In this document: piece by piece, positions 1 to 7,177 of the stretch
How positions within the stretch are numbered: the first letter of the stretch is position 1
Layout of the letters: the number at the start of each line of letters is the position of its first letter
DNA from: CAYWFU01 sp964457585
GTDB taxonomy: Bacteria > JACRDZ01
Assembly (NCBI GenBank): GCA_964457585.1
Contig: CAYWFU010000065.1
Location: 1 to 17,874, forward strand
DNA: 17,874 nt
Reading direction: 5' to 3'
Position numbers and translations under genes: made by a program
Notes under the pieces: model-generated
What the model was told of the DNA's origin: nothing
The model's input: the letters and a program-made list of their open reading frames with translations, nothing else
The model's database searches: none

Positions 1-70
1 CTCTTTTCTTTTTCTTCTCTTTTTCTTGTTTTTTTTATCTTGGGAAATTTCTGATGAATATTTTTTAAAT

Positions 71-98
71 TTGACATAAATGAAAAAAAGAGTAGAAT
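71..98 (+). promoter_or_regulatory. sigma70-type promoter for the cytochrome gene run
   Basis: TTGACA at 71-76 and TAGAAT at 93-98 are separated by 16 bases, a close match to the bacterial housekeeping promoter. Transcription would start near 105, leaving a leader of about 200 nt before the cytochrome start codon; that leader holds the palindromic element at 136-260. Just downstream, at 106-119, lies TTAACT-ca-AGTTAA, a small inverted repeat at the expected start site that could be an operator. Part of it (ACTCAAGTT, 109-117) recurs inverted at 279-287. The boxes are seen directly; activity is inferred. Confidence 0.6.
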
Positions 99-135
99 AC
101 TTTACTTAACTCAAGTTAACGGAATTTTGTGAAGA

Positions 136-260
136 TAAATTCAAAATTCAAAATTTAAAATGCAAAATTGTGGTGACCTGCGGACATTTATTGATTTAAA
201 ACATAAATGTCACAAAGTGACACCTAAATTTTGATTTTTTATATTTAATTTTTAATTTTA
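136..260. repeat. 125-bp imperfect palindrome with heptamer-phased arms
   Basis: The left arm (136-170) and right arm (226-260) are reverse complements at 25 of 35 positions in register. Both arms are runs of degenerate 7-bp units: TCAAAAT/TTAAAAT/GCAAAAT on the left and TTTAATT-like units on the right. The centre is less AT-rich and holds two clean hairpins, GACATTTAT (183-191) with ATAAATGTC (203-211), and GTCAC (209-213) with GTGAC (217-221). It lies in the presumed 5' leader of the cytochrome operon and covers much of the gene-free stretch 1-308. It resembles a small non-autonomous palindromic element (MITE-like), but no target duplication is evident. Confidence 0.6.
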
Positions 261-308
261 CGCTATAAAAGGTTAGTCAACTTGAGTAATTAAGAGGGAG
301 TAAGGGAA

Positions 309-1904
309 ATGGGGAAAAAAATTCTTGTATTATTTACCAATGTATTATTTACCTTAATTATTATTTCTTCTATTTTTGCTTCAGATGAAGGCAAAAAATT
401 ATTTGAAGAAAAATGTGATAAATGTCATCCGCTTGAACGTGCTTTAAGCAAAACAAAAAATGAAGCTTCCTGGCAGCGAACAGTTGAAAGAATGGCAAAA
501 AAAATACCTGGAATGATTGGAAAAAATGATGAACCTTTAATAGCAAAATATCTGGCAGGTATTGTGAAAACAGAGAAAACTAAAGAAGATGAAAAAAAAG
601 AAGGTGTTGAGGATCCCGATTTTAAATTTAAAAAAGTAAAAGTTGAACAATTTATTAATCCTGAAGTTTGTGCTGACTGTCATTCAGAAATTTTTAAGCA
701 ATGGAAAGGCTCCATGCATAGCAAAGCTTTTGTTGATCCTGTATGGCGAGCAGCGACAAAAATATTCAGTAAGCATGCATCAACATTAGAACAAAAGCTT
801 GAAATGAGATCCTGTGTTAAATGCCATACTCCTCTTGGTTTCCGCTCATATTCTATTTTTTCTCCAGAAGATGATTATGATAAACTGGAAGACCTTCCAG
901 CTCAGGGAATCTTTTGTAATTGGTGTCATAATATTAATGAAGTAAAACATCTTGGTGATGCAGGATATGAAGTTGATGCTGGCGGAGGAGAGAGTGATCC
1001 TTCAATCATGTTAGGCCCTTTTAAAGATGCCAGCTCGGATTTTCATCCAACAAAATTTTCAGAATTACATACAAAATCCGATTTCTGCGGATTATGTCAT
1101 AATGTTTCTCATGCAGCAAATAAGCTCCCGATCGAACAGACTTATGATGAATGGAAAAAAAGTCCATACAATACAGGCAACCCTGAAACCACTGTAAATT
1201 GTCAGGATTGTCATATGAGGCAGAAACCAGGTGTTCCGGCAACAGGCAAAACTGCCCGTCCTGATAATCCATGTAAGGCGGCTGATGAAGGTCCTGACAG
1301 AAAGCATATATGGACACATTATTTTGTTGGTGGAAATGCTATTGTCCCAAAATTATTGGGTAGTGAAATACATTCACAAATGGCAATTGAGCGGCTTATA
1401 AATGCTGCTGATCTGGAAATCATTAAAGATACAACCTATAATAAAAATAATAAAGGACAGATAAAGATTAAAGTGACAAATTCTGGAGCAGGACATTATC
1501 TGCCAACAGGACTTACTGAAATCAGACAAATGTGGCTTGATATTAAAGTTACTGATAATAATAATAAAACAATTTACCGATCCGGAGAACTCGATAAGGA
1601 TGGAGAGATTGATAAAGATGCTGTAACTTATCATACAATACTTGGGAATGAAAATGGTGAACAGGTCAATAATGTTGCTTTGGCTGATCGTATATTAATG
1701 GATCATAGAATACCGCCAAAGGGATATGTAATTGAAAAATATTTTTTCAATATTCCATCATCCGCTGTTTCTCCTCTTAAAATAGAAGTAGTTCTAAAAT
1801 ATAGAAGTGCTTCTCCTGATATTTTAAAACTAATACTGGGAGAAAGAGCTCCAGAACTGCCAATTATTGACATGGCAAGAACTACAGGGAAAATAGAATT
1901 TTAG
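309..1904 (+). CDS. periplasmic multiheme (six CxxCH) c-type cytochrome
   Basis: Predicted exported cytochrome of 531 residues with a hydrophobic signal segment (about residues 4-24). Six haem-attachment motifs are visible: CDKCH (36-40), CADCH (121-125), CVKCH (169-173), CNWCH (203-207), CGLCH (260-264) and CQDCH (298-302). The first sits in a small class-I-like mono-haem module (about 25-85), linked by a charged segment (about 88-112) to a five-haem region like the cytochrome c554 / multihaem family. The C-terminal part (about 365-531) has no haem motif and looks like a beta-rich domain, as often found at the end of such cytochromes. It should carry electrons in the periplasm; donor and acceptor are unknown. 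AGGGAG at 295-300 precedes the ATG by 8 bases. The next gene starts 7 nt downstream, so the two are co-transcribed. Family membership is clear; the exact role is not. Confidence 0.88.
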   Translation: MGKKILVLFTNVLFTLIIISSIFASDEGKKLFEEKCDKCHPLERALSKTKNEASWQRTVERMAKKIPGMIGKNDEPLIAKYLAGIVKTEKTKEDEKKEGVEDPDFKFKKVKVEQFINPEVCADCHSEIFKQWKGSMHSKAFVDPVWRAATKIFSKHASTLEQKLEMRSCVKCHTPLGFRSYSIFSPEDDYDKLEDLPAQGIFCNWCHNINEVKHLGDAGYEVDAGGGESDPSIMLGPFKDASSDFHPTKFSELHTKSDFCGLCHNVSHAANKLPIEQTYDEWKKSPYNTGNPETTVNCQDCHMRQKPGVPATGKTARPDNPCKAADEGPDRKHIWTHYFVGGNAIVPKLLGSEIHSQMAIERLINAADLEIIKDTTYNKNNKGQIKIKVTNSGAGHYLPTGLTEIRQMWLDIKVTDNNNKTIYRSGELDKDGEIDKDAVTYHTILGNENGEQVNNVALADRILMDHRIPPKGYVIEKYFFNIPSSAVSPLKIEVVLKYRSASPDILKLILGERAPELPIIDMARTTGKIEF

Positions 1905-1911
1905 GAGTATT

Positions 1912-2460
1912 ATGCCTTTTGAATTTGAAAAATTAGAAATACCTGATATTATTTTGGTTAAACCAAAAATATTTTACGATGAAAGAGGATTTTTTCTTGA
2001 AATTTTTAAACATTCCGAATTTAACAAAAATGGAATAACTGAAAATTTTGAACAGGATAATTATTCTAAATCAGTAAAAAATGTATTAAGGGGCATGCAT
2101 TATCAAAAAAGTCCTTTTGAACAGGCAAAATTTATTAAATGTTTGAGGGGGAAAATATTTGATGCTGTTATTGATATAAGGAAAGAATCATCAACATACG
2201 GAAAATGGGTAGGTATGGAATTATCTGAGGATAATCAAAATATGCTTTTTATTCCATCGGGCTTTGCGCATGGTTTTGTTGTTTTAAGCGATACTGCTGA
2301 GGTTTTATATAAATGCAGCAAAGAATATTCACCAAAGGATGAAAGAGGTATTATCTGGAATGATCCGGATATAAAAATCAATTGGCCTGTTGCTAATCCA
2401 ATATTAATAGAAAAAGATAAGCAATTTCCAAGATTGAAAGATGCATATGAAAATATATAA
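1912..2460 (+). CDS. rfbC: dTDP-4-dehydrorhamnose 3,5-epimerase (RfbC/RmlC)
   Basis: Cupin-fold enzyme of 182 residues, the usual length, that epimerises C3 and C5 of dTDP-4-dehydro-6-deoxyglucose in dTDP-L-rhamnose synthesis. Typical motifs: DERGFFLE (23-30), RGMHYQ (60-65) with the catalytic-base histidine H63, FIPSGFAHGF (113-122), the conserved YKCS tyrosine (Y133), WNDPDI (149-154) and the family tail EKDKQFPRLKDA. The AGGAG ribosome site (1903-1907) overlaps the stop codon of the cytochrome, suggesting translational coupling. The porin start lies inside its last codons. It is odd that it sits between a cytochrome and a porin while rfbD and rfbB are 3.5 kb downstream; a second copy of its 3' end lies just before rfbD. 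Confidence 0.95.
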   Translation: MPFEFEKLEIPDIILVKPKIFYDERGFFLEIFKHSEFNKNGITENFEQDNYSKSVKNVLRGMHYQKSPFEQAKFIKCLRGKIFDAVIDIRKESSTYGKWVGMELSEDNQNMLFIPSGFAHGFVVLSDTAEVLYKCSKEYSPKDERGIIWNDPDIKINWPVANPILIEKDKQFPRLKDAYENI

Positions 2461-3517
2461 ATATTTTTTAGCTCTATTATTTTTTTTCTGTCTAACTATC
2501 CCTACTTATTCACTTGATCTTGTCAGAGATAAACTTTCTTTAAACGGTTATTTTGATGCAACACCGGGTTTTAATCGTTATGAAAGCGAAAAATCCGGGA
2601 TGGATGCATATCATTGGGTATTAATTTTCAGTTGGAATATTACTGATAATATTGAAGTAATCGGTGATTTAACAATGGAACATGGCCCAAGTCATACCAG
2701 CAGCAATAGAGGTGATATCAAAACCAGATCTTACGCAATATTGAAATATAATGATGCTTTAAAATTAAATATTGGAAAATTTCTTACCCCTTTTGGAGAA
2801 CAAAATTTATATCATGATGCAACTCCATCATACATATCAGTTACTTCTCCGCAATCGATTTATGGAAAAAGAAAGGTTGGGTCAGAATCATCTATAAATA
2901 CAAACAAAAAAAAATTTGTTTCTGATAGACTATTTTCTAAAGAAGGCGCAGGATTATGGTTTTGGGGGGATATAGATATTTCTAATAAATGGATATTTGA
3001 TTACAATTTATATGTTATAAATGGACATGCTGGGGTTAAAAATAATGAACAGATAAATGAATATCAGATAGATGATAACGAGAATAAAGGTGTTGGCGGG
3101 AAAATTGTATTTAATAGTCCATACAACTTTAACTTTGGCGGTTCTTATTATAATGAGAAAGATGGCCGCTTGGAAAACGATAGTTTAAGAATGATTTACA
3201 GTTTTCAACTTATAATTAATCCCGGGAATTTTGGTCTACGCAGTGAATATCTAAAATCAGACATACAAGCACACGCAAATTTATCTCATGCTAATCCCGA
3301 AGCTTTTTATATTCAGACGGATTACATATTTGCTGATAAATATACTCCATATATTAGATATGATTCATATAAAAATAAAACATATAATGAAGAAGAATAT
3401 GTTAACACAATAGGTTTAAATTATATGATCAATCCTCAAGTATATTTAAAAGGTGAATACGGATTTATTAAAGAAAAAGATGACATTACTCAATTTCAGA
3501 TTTCTATAGCATTTTAG
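2447..3517 (+). CDS. outer-membrane porin-like beta-barrel protein
   Basis: About 356 residues beginning with a clear Sec signal peptide (MKIYKYFLALLFFFCLTIPTYS). The mature part is rich in alternating aromatic/polar strands and short Asn/Asp/Gly turns, contains a GKFLTPFGEQN-type segment common in carbohydrate/phosphate-type porins, and ends in Phe (QISIAF), the usual outer-membrane barrel terminus. I choose ATG 2447 because a weak GAAAG lies 6 bases upstream; ATG 2441 adds only Met-His and has no ribosome site. The gene overlaps the 3' end of rfbC by 14 nt and is followed after 16 nt by the PstS-like gene, a pairing that suggests one envelope transport or sensing unit. The ligand cannot be told from sequence. 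It could also be a porin partner for the cytochrome, but no porin-cytochrome signature is visible. Confidence 0.75.
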   Translation: MKIYKYFLALLFFFCLTIPTYSLDLVRDKLSLNGYFDATPGFNRYESEKSGMDAYHWVLIFSWNITDNIEVIGDLTMEHGPSHTSSNRGDIKTRSYAILKYNDALKLNIGKFLTPFGEQNLYHDATPSYISVTSPQSIYGKRKVGSESSINTNKKKFVSDRLFSKEGAGLWFWGDIDISNKWIFDYNLYVINGHAGVKNNEQINEYQIDDNENKGVGGKIVFNSPYNFNFGGSYYNEKDGRLENDSLRMIYSFQLIINPGNFGLRSEYLKSDIQAHANLSHANPEAFYIQTDYIFADKYTPYIRYDSYKNKTYNEEEYVNTIGLNYMINPQVYLKGEYGFIKEKDDITQFQISIAF

Positions 3518-3533
3518 TTCATTGGAGAAGCTT

Positions 3534-3971
3534 GTGAAAACTAAAAATTTTTATATTTTATTTATTATTATTTTCTTTATTTTTGCAATTTCCATAAAAA
3601 GTTTTTCTCAAATAATAATTGTAAATAAAAATAGTCCCAGAGATTCAATTACGACAGAAGAATTAAAAGACATCTTTATGGGGAAGAAGCTGTTTTATGG
3701 AGATTTCAAGAAGCCAATAAAAATTCATCCAGTATATTATGGAGAAAAAGAACTTAAAGATAAAATGTTTAGCTTGATTAATACTTCGGAAATTAATTTT
3801 AAGAAAAATTGGATAAGATTAACGCTTACAGGTAAAGCAAAACCTCCAATAATATTTGATACCGAAGCTGAAGTTATAGACTATGTTGCTGAAAATGACG
3901 GTGGAATTGGTATTATTGATGCGCTAAAAGTTGAAAATAAAAATATTAAAATTATAAAAATAATAAAATGA
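3534..3971 (+). CDS. PstS-like one-domain periplasmic phosphate-binding-family protein
   Basis: About 145 residues: a hydrophobic export signal (residues about 6-26, ending near SFSQ) then one alpha/beta lobe of the phosphate-ABC-transporter binding-protein type (PBP_like_2). Family landmarks are ITTEELKDIFMGK, a WIRLTLTGKAKPP segment and AENDGGIGIID near the C-terminus. It is roughly half the length of a true PstS and no ABC transporter genes are nearby, so it is more likely a sensor or accessory protein than a transport component. I take GTG 3534 as the start because GGAG (3524-3527) lies 6 bases before it; a TTG at 3522 in the same frame lies immediately before that site and would add four residues. 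It lies between the porin and the diguanylate cyclase, an arrangement that suggests it passes a periplasmic signal to the cyclase (inference). Confidence 0.75.
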   Translation: MKTKNFYILFIIIFFIFAISIKSFSQIIIVNKNSPRDSITTEELKDIFMGKKLFYGDFKKPIKIHPVYYGEKELKDKMFSLINTSEINFKKNWIRLTLTGKAKPPIIFDTEAEVIDYVAENDGGIGIIDALKVENKNIKIIKIIK

Positions 3972-4053
3972 ACTTTATCTACTAAAATCCTCTGAAAATA
4001 TTTGATGAAATAAATAATTAATTCTGAATAATAATGCTTAAAAGGCAGATACT

Positions 4054-5829
4054 ATGAATATAAGTATAAAAAAGAAAATAATCGGGTCATTTTTATTAAT
4101 TTTAATTATTTGTTTTGTCTCTATTTCTTTTGCTTATGTTGAAATGCAGCATTTTATTAATACAATTAATAATGTTATTGATTATTCAAAAAGAGTGGAA
4201 ACAACAGGTGATTTATTATTAAATTTGAAAATATTAATTGAACCGGCAAATGATTATCTGATTTCCGGGGATATAAAGGAAAGAAATAAATTTGAAAAAA
4301 CCCTTGTCCTTATTTCAACAAATCTGGAAGAATTAAAAAAATATGGAGTAATTGCTAATCAGGAAAAAATACAACAAAATGTAATAGATGATTCTATCAA
4401 ATTAGGAGACATGACTGTTGATATTTTATATATTGAAAATCCAATTGGCAATAAAGATGCTGTACAGTCATTAAAAAAATTATCGGTTTTTGCAAATCAA
4501 GTTATAATCGAAGCAAGAAAGTTTTATGAAATTACGAAAGATGCTATGCAAAAAGAGAAAGAAATATCAATAGAGAAATTAAGAAAAACCAGCCTGAAAT
4601 TAGGTGCTGGATTTATTATCATGTTTTTATTTATAATTTTTATTTTTTATTATATTTCAAATTATGTAACCAAACCAATACTTGTTTTGCGTAATGGAGT
4701 AAACGCTGTAAAAGACGGTAATCTGCAATTTCGAGTATCAATTAAAACCGGTGATGAGATTGAATTTTTAGCTGATGGATTTAATAATATGGCGGGTTCT
4801 CTCGAAAATACAAAAAAAGAATTAGATAAAAGTATATTAGAGCTTTTCTGTTTATATAGTATCAGCAAAATACTTAATACAATATCGGAAACTCAACAGC
4901 TATTAGATAGAATAGTAGAAAATATTAGTGCAAATTTGAAAGTTCAGCGTGTGATTATAATGTTGCTGGATGAAAAAACAAATGAATTTTCAGTAGTTTC
5001 ATCTACCGTTTTTGAAAAAGAAAAATTTAAAAATTTAAAATTTAAAATAGGGGAAGGATTATTCGGTCGTATTGCACAAACAGGAATAGCTAAATTATTT
5101 AAGGATTTAGAGAAGGAGCCTGATTTTACCACAAATGATAAATTAAGTTCAAACACTAAATCCATGATAATAATACCTTTGAAATCCAGACAAGAAATTT
5201 TTGGATTATTGTGTTCTTACACAGATAAACCGGAAATTTTTGAAGATCGGGTGTTTGATCTATTTAAAACTGTTGGTGAAAATATTTCTATTACTCTTGA
5301 AAATATTAAACTTTATACTAAAATAAAGAATGAATCTATTACTGATGGACTAACAAGTGTTTATAACCATAGATTTTTTATTGATCGCTTTGAAAACGAG
5401 ATAGAAAGAGCAATCAGATATAAATATGAACTTAGTTTAATAATTTTGGATATTGACGATTTTAAAAAATATAATGATACATACGGACATCTCAAAGGAG
5501 ATAATATATTAATTAACATTGCCAATATAATGCTAAATACTATGCGAAAATCTGATATTGTGTGTAGATATGGGGGAGAGGAATTTACGATTATACTACC
5601 AAATACAAATAAAAAATTTGCTATTATTGTTGCAGAAAGATTAAGAGAAAAAATTGAAAATTTCAATTTTTCTTTAACTGAAAATCAATCATCTGGAAAA
5701 ATTACTGTAAGTATTGGGGTATCAACGTTATCTGATGATAACAAAACTATTGAACAATTAATAAAAAAGGCAGATAATGCTTTATATGAAGCAAAAGGGA
5801 AAGGTAAAAATAGAGTTATTTCTGCTTAG
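4054..5829 (+). CDS. membrane-bound diguanylate cyclase (HAMP-GAF-GGDEF)
   Basis: A 591-residue inner-membrane signalling enzyme predicted to make cyclic di-GMP from two GTP. Order: TM1 (about 8-28), a mostly helical periplasmic domain of ~150 residues resembling four-helix-bundle sensors, TM2 (about 182-204), HAMP (about 205-257), GAF (about 265-415) and GGDEF (about 425-590). The catalytic signature is GGEEF (507-511) after RY; metal-binding aspartates lie in LDIDDF (D466, D468). RKSD (498-501), five residues before GGEEF, is an intact RxxD inhibitory site, so product feedback is expected. No EAL domain. An AAAGG-like site lies upstream of the ATG. The gap from the PstS-like gene is 82 nt, so it may share the upstream transcript or have its own weak promoter. 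The cyclase assignment is firm; the signal it senses is not known. Confidence 0.92.
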   Translation: MNISIKKKIIGSFLLILIICFVSISFAYVEMQHFINTINNVIDYSKRVETTGDLLLNLKILIEPANDYLISGDIKERNKFEKTLVLISTNLEELKKYGVIANQEKIQQNVIDDSIKLGDMTVDILYIENPIGNKDAVQSLKKLSVFANQVIIEARKFYEITKDAMQKEKEISIEKLRKTSLKLGAGFIIMFLFIIFIFYYISNYVTKPILVLRNGVNAVKDGNLQFRVSIKTGDEIEFLADGFNNMAGSLENTKKELDKSILELFCLYSISKILNTISETQQLLDRIVENISANLKVQRVIIMLLDEKTNEFSVVSSTVFEKEKFKNLKFKIGEGLFGRIAQTGIAKLFKDLEKEPDFTTNDKLSSNTKSMIIIPLKSRQEIFGLLCSYTDKPEIFEDRVFDLFKTVGENISITLENIKLYTKIKNESITDGLTSVYNHRFFIDRFENEIERAIRYKYELSLIILDIDDFKKYNDTYGHLKGDNILINIANIMLNTMRKSDIVCRYGGEEFTIILPNTNKKFAIIVAERLREKIENFNFSLTENQSSGKITVSIGVSTLSDDNKTIEQLIKKADNALYEAKGKGKNRVISA

Positions 5830-5848
5830 GATTGATTTATAAACTTTC

Positions 5849-5882
5849 AGGTACTACAGGTACTACAAAGGGGTCAAGCCTT
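5849..5882. repeat. tandem 9-mer plus GGGGTCAAG motif at a rearrangement junction
   Basis: AGGTACTAC occurs twice in tandem (5849-5857, 5858-5866), followed by AAAGGGGTCAAGCCTT (5867-5882). The latter resembles GGGGTCA-type sequence often found beside REP-associated IS200-like transposases; that resemblance is from memory. It directly abuts the truncated rfbC tail, so it may mark the breakpoint. No transposase is present. Confidence 0.4.
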
Positions 5883-5930
5883 ATATCAGTAGAAAAAGAT
5901 AAGCAATTTCCAAAATTTAAAGATGTGTAC
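5883..5930 (+). pseudogene. truncated 3' remnant of a second rfbC copy
   Basis: Translated in one frame, 5883-5930 gives ISVEKDKQFPKFKDVY, matching the end of the intact RfbC (ILIEKDKQFPRLKDAY). At DNA level 5890-5913 is identical to 2408-2431 (24 bases), with weaker similarity beyond. There is no start, no upstream catalytic domain and no stop in register before rfbD. It ends 16 nt before the rfbD start, where a complete rfbC would be expected in an rfbC-rfbD operon. I read it as the relic of an ancestral rfbC. Substitutions (R to K, L to F, A to V) show the two copies are diverged, not a recent exact duplication. Confidence 0.75.
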
Positions 5931-5946
5931 TCAGGAAGGTTAACAG

Positions 5947-6819
5947 ATGAAAATTTTAATTGCTGGAGCAAGTGGGCAATTAGCAAAAGCTTTAATAGAT
6001 ATTTTAAAATCAAAAGATAATATTTTTTTACCTGATGAAAAAAATTTTGACATTACTGATTTCAATATAGTTTCAAGAATAATTTCTGATATTAAACCTG
6101 ACATAGTTATTAATTGCGCTGCGTATAATGATGTTGACAAAGCTGAAAATGAATGGCAAAAAGCATTTTTAGTAAATGGTATTGGAGTTAAAAATCTAGC
6201 GCTTGCATGCAATAAAAACAATGCTGTCTTTGTACATTTTAGCTCAGATTATGTTTTCGATGGATTAAAAAATAAACCCTATACTATTATCGATAAAACA
6301 AATCCGATTAATAAATATGGTGAAAGTAAGCTTCTAGGCGAAGAATTATTAAAAAATCATATAAATAAATTTTTTTTAATAAGAACAAGCTGGGTTTTTG
6401 GTGATGGAAATTTTTCATTTCCGAAAAAAGTTATTGAATGGTCCGGAAAAAATAATAAATTGAAAATAGTTGATGATCAGATTTCCTGCCCAACATTTAC
6501 AAATGATTTAGCTGATGCAGTCAGCAAAATTATTCAAACAGAAAACTACGGTATATATCATATTACAAACACAAATTCTTGCAGTAGATTTGAATGGGCA
6601 GAATTTATACTTAAAACCATAAAATGGGACGGAGAGATTTCTCCCGCAAAAAGCAAAGAATTTAATACACCTGCTATAAGGCCCGGATATACTGTTTTAG
6701 ATAATTTTCCTTTAAAAGAAACAATGGGCTATTTACTGCCTTCATGGCAGGATGCAACAAAAAAATTCATTAAAGATAAAACGTTCATACCAAACAGTAA
6801 TTGGTACAAAGGGGAATGA
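5947..6819 (+). CDS. rfbD: dTDP-4-dehydrorhamnose reductase (RfbD/RmlD)
   Basis: A 290-residue NAD(P)H-dependent short-chain dehydrogenase, the usual length, catalysing the last step to dTDP-L-rhamnose in the cytoplasm. Rossmann dinucleotide motif GASGQLA (7-13), NCAAYNDVDKAE (56-67), SSDYVFDG (99-106), catalytic YGESK (Y124, K128), RTSWVFG and the C-terminal ISCPTFTNDLA and IRPGYTVLDN segments are all typical of RmlD. GGAAGG (5934-5939) precedes the ATG by 7 bases. Directly upstream is the leftover tail of an rfbC copy; downstream are 414 bases of repeats before rfbB, so the rhamnose genes have been pulled apart on both sides. Confidence 0.95.
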   Translation: MKILIAGASGQLAKALIDILKSKDNIFLPDEKNFDITDFNIVSRIISDIKPDIVINCAAYNDVDKAENEWQKAFLVNGIGVKNLALACNKNNAVFVHFSSDYVFDGLKNKPYTIIDKTNPINKYGESKLLGEELLKNHINKFFLIRTSWVFGDGNFSFPKKVIEWSGKNNKLKIVDDQISCPTFTNDLADAVSKIIQTENYGIYHITNTNSCSRFEWAEFILKTIKWDGEISPAKSKEFNTPAIRPGYTVLDNFPLKETMGYLLPSWQDATKKFIKDKTFIPNSNWYKGE

Positions 6820-6830
6820 AAATTGAACTG

Positions 6831-6853
6831 GTAGCCGCAGACTTTAGTCTGCG
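6831..6853 (+). repeat. GTAG-YY-GC hairpin, copy 1
   Basis: Just after rfbD, GTAGC (6831-6835) is followed by a perfect hairpin, CGCAGACT (6836-6843), loop TT, AGTCTGCG (6846-6853). It matches the frame GTAG-YY-GC-N5-TY-N5'-GC shared with the two copies at 6999-7055, with stem AGACT/AGTCT. There is no T-tract, so it is not an obvious intrinsic terminator, though it could still slow or end transcription after rfbD. Confidence 0.7.
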
Positions 6854-6883
6854 ATACGGAGATTTTCAGATGGAAATAGATAT

Positions 6884-6925
6884 ATAAACTGTAAAATGGG
6901 TACTGTAAAATGAGAAATGTAAAAT
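6884..6925. repeat. heptamer array (GTAAAAT every 14 bp), left arm
   Basis: GTAAAAT occurs at 6891, 6905 and 6919, exactly 14 bases apart, separated by related 7-mers (GGGTACT, GAGAAAT). The reverse-complement array lies at 7065-7097, so the two form long imperfect inverted arms (for example 6886-6898 pairs perfectly with 7078-7090) around the hairpin pair at 6999-7055. Confidence 0.65.
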
Positions 6926-6998
6926 GATTAAAAAATCTGTTCTTACTGCCAAAGTATAGAACTAATTTAAGATATAGGATTTGAAAGTTATATTTTAT

Positions 6999-7055
6999 GC
7001 CCAATGAATTGGGCAACTACAACATATTGTATTGTAGTTGCTCGATTTATCGAGC
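6999..7055. repeat. inverted pair of GTAG-YY-GC hairpins, copies 2 and 3
   Basis: Three nested inverted repeats follow one another: GCCCAAT-ga-ATTGGGC (6999-7014), GCAACTACAA (7013-7022) with TTGTAGTTGC (7032-7041), and GCTCGAT-tt-ATCGAGC (7040-7055). The outer two are head-to-head copies of one 22-bp unit: GTAGTTGC, a 5-bp stem, TY, the complementary stem, GC. One copy is on the minus strand (6999-7020, stem CCAAT/ATTGG) and one on the plus strand (7034-7055, stem TCGAT/ATCGA). The stems differ completely while pairing is kept. Confidence 0.8.
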
Positions 7056-7064
7056 TTATTTTAA

Positions 7065-7097
7065 ATTTTACATTATTCATTTTACAGTTTACAGTTG
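7065..7097. repeat. heptamer array (ATTTTAC type), right arm
   Basis: Consecutive 7-mers ATTTTAC (7065), ATTATTC (7072), ATTTTAC (7079) and AGTTTAC (7086), then AGTTG. It is the reverse complement of the array at 6884-6925 and closes the palindromic unit around 6999-7055. Confidence 0.65.
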
Positions 7098-7124
7098 TTT
7101 TTTATTGGTTAAATTATACTAATG

Positions 7125-7152
7125 TCAATGCTCAATGCTCAATCGTCAATGA
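7125..7152. repeat. four tandem TCAATGC-type heptamers
   Basis: TCAATGC, TCAATGC, TCAATCG and TCAATGA follow without gaps from 7125 to 7152. The unit differs from the GTAAAAT array but has the same 7-bp period. No complementary partner array is seen within the intergenic stretch. Confidence 0.65.
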
Positions 7153-7177
7153 AATATTTGCAAATTTCAAGCTTACT

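Noticed and set aside
1..60. Lys/Glu-rich minus-strand gene end at the window edge
   Set aside because: The homopyrimidine stretch 1-40 would read as Lys/Glu/Arg codons, but there is no start codon or ribosome site and too little sequence to judge.
1021..1634. Several minus-strand open frames inside the cytochrome gene
   Set aside because: Shadow frames of a clearly conserved multihaem protein; no start signals or family features.
5832..6020. Open frame of 62 codons between the cyclase and rfbD
   Set aside because: It only reads through the rfbC remnant and then overlaps the rfbD start in another frame; no ribosome site supports it.
6884..7152. CRISPR array
   Set aside because: Repeat units are 7 bp with no unique spacers of regular length, and no cas genes are near.
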